Source of the DNA: JAEUIV01 sp033763795
GTDB taxonomy: Bacteria > Planctomycetota > Phycisphaerae > Phycisphaerales > UBA1924
Assembly (NCBI GenBank): GCA_033763795.1
Contig: JANRJV010000063.1
Location: forward strand, 1-64,000
DNA length: 64,000 bases
Direction: 5' to 3'
Each line of letters opens with the position of its first letter. The stretch's first letter is position 1. Below the pieces are notes generated by a model, which searched no databases, had not been told where the DNA came from, and was given only the letters and a program-made list of their open reading frames with translations. Shown here piece by piece: positions 61,204-64,000 of the stretch. The position numbers and the translations under genes are program-made.

Positions 61204-61733
61204 TCGCCCGCCGGCCCCTCGACCCCGCGCTCGGTCTCGGGAGAGTCCCCGCCCGGTGCGTCCGCCGCGCTGCCGCGCTGGTACGCAACCACCGGGCTCG
61301 CGATCACCTTCCCGGGCGGAGTCGCGATCATCCGCGGGATCAGCATGATGACGTCCGTCGCCGCGTGGAAGGGCCCCGCCGCCGCCTCGGCCACCTCCGC
61401 GCCGCTCGTGTCCTTCAGCTCCAGCGCCGTCTCCGCAGTGGGGTGGCGGCCCAGCGCCCGCTCCGTCTTCGCGTACCGGGGCGAAGGAGTCGTGTAGTGC
61501 GGGTGATGCTCCGTCCCGTCGACCCGCACGATGATCTGCTGCTCCTCCCAGTGCCCGCGCCCGCCCGAAACAAGCGAAGGACCGCCCGCCTGCTCGAGCA
61601 GCCCGTGCGCGCCCGCCGGCTCAAGCGAGGGCGACGCCTCGCGCCCCACCGTCAGCCGATCGTTGTCGATCGACTCGCACGACCACATCGACGCACCGCA
61701 CACAACCAGCCCGGCCGCAAGCAGCTTCTTCAT
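61200..61733 (-). CDS. Hypothetical lipoprotein
   Basis: A 177-residue protein with a short signal (MKKLLAAGLVVCGASMWSC) and a possible lipid Cys at residue 19, in a weak lipobox (SMWSC). The mature part is polar with no recognised domain; a segment near residues 123-150 (HAATDVIMLIPRMIATPPGKVIASP) is hydrophobic. Translationally linked to the rhodanese gene. Family not recognised. Confidence 0.65.
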   Translation of the reverse strand: MKKLLAAGLVVCGASMWSCESIDNDRLTVGREASPSLEPAGAHGLLEQAGGPSLVSGGRGHWEEQQIIVRVDGTEHHPHYTTPSPRYAKTERALGRHPTAETALELKDTSGAEVAEAAAGPFHAATDVIMLIPRMIATPPGKVIASPVVAYQRGSAADAPGGDSPETERGVEGPAGE

Positions 61734-61779
61734 ACCCTGATCGTAGCGGACGACACGTCCCCCGGTCGCCCCGCCCGCC

Positions 61780-63930
61780 TCAGTTCACGTCCAGGTCCCG
61801 CAGGAACGCCCGCAGCTCCTCCTCCGCGGCCCGCTTCGTCTGCTCCGCCGCCTGCCACTCCGCCGCCACGCGCTCCAGCTCCGTCTCCTGCTCGGAGAAC
61901 TTCGCCACGTACCGCCGGTACAGATCGCTGTTGCGGTCCACCGAGTTCATGTTCTGGCGGATCCGCTCCTGATCCTCTCTGATCCCGGCCCGCCGCACGT
62001 CCAGCGACTGCTGCACGCGCTGCGCTTCCTGCACGCGCGCCTGGATCGACGCCGCCTTCTTGAACGCGTCCACCACCGCCTGCGACGCCTTCCCCTGCTT
62101 GGCGTACACCAGCAGCGTCTCGAGCCCGAACTCCGCCAGCGTCGCCTGCTCGGACCGCACCTGCTCCCACGTCACCGCCAGCTCCGCCGTCTCCCCAGCG
62201 CCCAGCTCCTTCTCGAACCGCACCAGCGTCTCCGTCGACTCGGGCGCATCCCGCGGCTCGACCAGCGTCCATCCCTCCATCCGCGGATGCTCGACCAGCA
62301 GCAGCCGGCCCCGCTCCCGGTCGTTGTTCGCGAACGTGTACACCGACCCCATCCGCGCCTTCCGCTGCACCAGCAGCAGGCCGTCCACGATCTTGATCCC
62401 CACGATCTCCTCGTTCCCCCGCGCCTCCGCCCGCGCCACGACGTCCAGGTCCACCGCGTACGACAGCAGCCGCGTCTGCTCACGCGACGTGTGCGGGATC
62501 TGCGCATCGCCCGCGTACGACGCCCCATCCATCACGCTCACCGGCCCCGGCATCAGGTCCGAAGCGTTCGTGAACTCCACGCCCCGCATCGGGTGCCGCG
62601 CGAAGCTCTGCTCGTTGTAGATCGACACGCGACGACCCTCGACCGGCGTCGTCACGATCGGCAGCATCGCCGAACGCTGACGCTCCAGCGTCACGGGCGC
62701 ATCCACCGTGTACATGAACGTCTCGCCCGCCGAACCCGCCGCGGCCTGCGCCTGCGCCGCGTAGTCGATCATGTCCTGGCCGCTCAGCTCGCGGCCAAGC
62801 TCCACAATCTCGCCGTCGGAACGAGCCCCCGCACCGTCCGCTTCTTTCCGGAATCGCATGTTCGACGAGTCAGCCGCCGCCGGCGCCGCCGCGGTCGCCG
62901 CCATCCGCTGCATCGACATCGCCCCCTCATAGATCCGCGGCCCCACACCCGCCAGCACGGGCACCGGCGCCACCGGTCGCTGCGTGAACAGCGGCTGGTA
63001 CAGATCCATCGTGAAGCTCACCGGACGCCCCGACGCCAGCGACAGCCGCACGTTCTCCCAGTCCTGGTCCGTCGTGTTCTCCACGACCGCCCACCCCTGC
63101 AGCGTGAAGCTCTGCTTCCGGCCCGCCCCCGCCTCGCCCGTGCGCGCCTCGGGCAGAATCAGGCGATAGCTCGTCTTCCACACCGGCATCTCGTGCACAT
63201 ACCCGACGATCACGCGCCGCGCCGCGTTCGCGTCCCCGCCCGCCGAGAACGACAGGTCGACCGTCTTCTCGTGCTCCGACCGCTGCTCCGCCAGCGCGCC
63301 CAGCGCACGCGACAGCTCTTCCTGCAGCTCCCCGTCCGTGAACCGGAAGCTCGAGATCGAAGCGATCATCACGCTCCGCACCCCCGCCTCGGTCACGAGG
63401 TTCACGAACTGCTGATTCACCGGCGCTTCGGGCTCCGCCCCGCGCATCGCGCCGGGCACAGGCCGCGTCTCCACGCCCAGAATCGTCCCCTCCACCGGCC
63501 CGTCCACCGTCGTGATGCTCACGCGCGACCCGCGAAGCTGCATGAACAGGTCCGCGATGGTCGGCGCCCGCGAGATGTCCACCCCGAACGATCGCAGCCG
63601 CCGCTCCAGGGGCTCCTTCGAGTTGTAGCGCACCGCGTCGATCCGCCCACCGTCGAGGTCCAGGATCACCATGCTCTTGATGATGTCGTTGATCTGCTCC
63701 GTCTCGAAGCTCAGCTCGGCCCGCGCATCGCCCTTCACCTCGCCCCGCCGCTCGAAGTACCCGACCCCCGAGCGGAAAAGCACGATGCTCCGGATGGGCA
63801 GCTCCGTCTCAGCCCCGTCCGCCGCGCGCACCAGCGCCGCCGCACGCTCCGCCCCCAGCGCACGCCCGCTCAGCGCCGCGACAACCGCCGGAACCGCCAT
63901 CAACATCGCCGCCATCATCACGCTGCGCAT
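61780..63930 (-). CDS. Exported DUF4139-like protein with C-terminal coiled coil
   Basis: A 716-residue exported protein. After the signal peptide, SIVLFRSGVGYFERRGEVKG near residue 50 matches the N-terminal part of mucoidy-inhibitor A/DUF4139-type proteins. The middle (VIVGYVHEMPVWKTSYRLILPE, then WAVVENTTDQDWENVRLSLASG) is their typical DUF4139 core. Residues about 620-716 are a charged coiled coil. The molecular role of the family is unknown. AAGGAG lies 7 bases before the ATG at 63930 and only 1 base before an ATG at 63936, so 63930 is preferred. Sequence 63944-64000 shows no gene. Confidence 0.82.
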   Translation of the reverse strand: MRSVMMAAMLMAVPAVVAALSGRALGAERAAALVRAADGAETELPIRSIVLFRSGVGYFERRGEVKGDARAELSFETEQINDIIKSMVILDLDGGRIDAVRYNSKEPLERRLRSFGVDISRAPTIADLFMQLRGSRVSITTVDGPVEGTILGVETRPVPGAMRGAEPEAPVNQQFVNLVTEAGVRSVMIASISSFRFTDGELQEELSRALGALAEQRSEHEKTVDLSFSAGGDANAARRVIVGYVHEMPVWKTSYRLILPEARTGEAGAGRKQSFTLQGWAVVENTTDQDWENVRLSLASGRPVSFTMDLYQPLFTQRPVAPVPVLAGVGPRIYEGAMSMQRMAATAAAPAAADSSNMRFRKEADGAGARSDGEIVELGRELSGQDMIDYAAQAQAAAGSAGETFMYTVDAPVTLERQRSAMLPIVTTPVEGRRVSIYNEQSFARHPMRGVEFTNASDLMPGPVSVMDGASYAGDAQIPHTSREQTRLLSYAVDLDVVARAEARGNEEIVGIKIVDGLLLVQRKARMGSVYTFANNDRERGRLLLVEHPRMEGWTLVEPRDAPESTETLVRFEKELGAGETAELAVTWEQVRSEQATLAEFGLETLLVYAKQGKASQAVVDAFKKAASIQARVQEAQRVQQSLDVRRAGIREDQERIRQNMNSVDRNSDLYRRYVAKFSEQETELERVAAEWQAAEQTKRAAEEELRAFLRDLDVN

Positions 63931-64000
63931 GTGCATGCTCCTTGTGCCGCCCGCGACCCGGCGCGGGCCCCGCTCCCCGAACTCCGGGCTCCTCCCGGAC

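Overview
The window is high-GC bacterial chromosome with tightly packed, often overlapping genes. It most likely comes from a planctomycete of the Phycisphaerae type. The main signs are exported proteins ending in a PAPGAAALL...RRRR sorting tail (a PEP-CTERM variant), H-X9-DG pseudopilins, large Ser/Thr kinases with beta-propeller, TPR or repeat partners, a CcoN-CcoO fusion, and DtxR domains fused to metal permeases as in the related Chlamydiae. Assignment is by gene content and motifs only.

Layout. 1-2000: a small module of uncertain origin (polyproline protein, small membrane and exported proteins, winged-helix protein). 2253-3486: a PEP-CTERM protein with its terminator, then tRNA-Ser(GCU). 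3537-8604 (minus strand): a DoxX-like protein and a Mn/Zn/Fe-type ABC importer whose two permeases both carry DtxR-like C-terminal domains. 8605-16210: a complete histidine operon, preceded by a leader peptide with six His codons and a terminator hairpin. It contains HisC-HAD and HisA-HisI-HisE fusions. 16244-25710: an Rrf2 regulator diverging from a cbb3 oxidase operon (ccoNO, Q, P, G, H, a SafE-like protein, ccoI, ccoS). 25794-43043: a Tad/Flp pilus locus in three transcription units, with FHA domains and a kinase built in. 43186-45921: a TPR kinase. 45935-50885: an AspT-type transporter, tRNA-Ile2(CAU), glutamine synthetase III and a divergent regulator. 50938-52362: trpA, a MazG-like protein and a BFD-type ferredoxin. 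52409-55856 (minus strand): a cobalamin riboswitch followed by three overlapping genes for a PEP-CTERM beta-propeller, a dockerin-bearing surface protein and a pseudopilin. 55844-63930: a transglutaminase-like protein, methyltransferase, zinc-ribbon kinase, rhodanese, lipoprotein and a DUF4139-like exported protein.

The most promising unusual system is the riboswitch-controlled surface operon at 52409-55856. It looks like an envelope corrinoid-capture system in a lineage where this is not, to my knowledge, described. Second is the his attenuator, whose leader peptide appears to be translated from a nearly leaderless transcript. Third is the pair of YtgCR-like permease-repressor fusions with a palindromic operator at their own promoter.

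At larger scale, the plus strand is G-rich from about 3.5 to 33 kb and C-rich from about 36 kb onward, whatever the gene direction. This fits a replication terminus near 34-36 kb. The first 1.7 kb is C-rich and breaks this trend, which fits its being acquired or rearranged. No CRISPR array, insertion sequence, transposase or integrase was seen.
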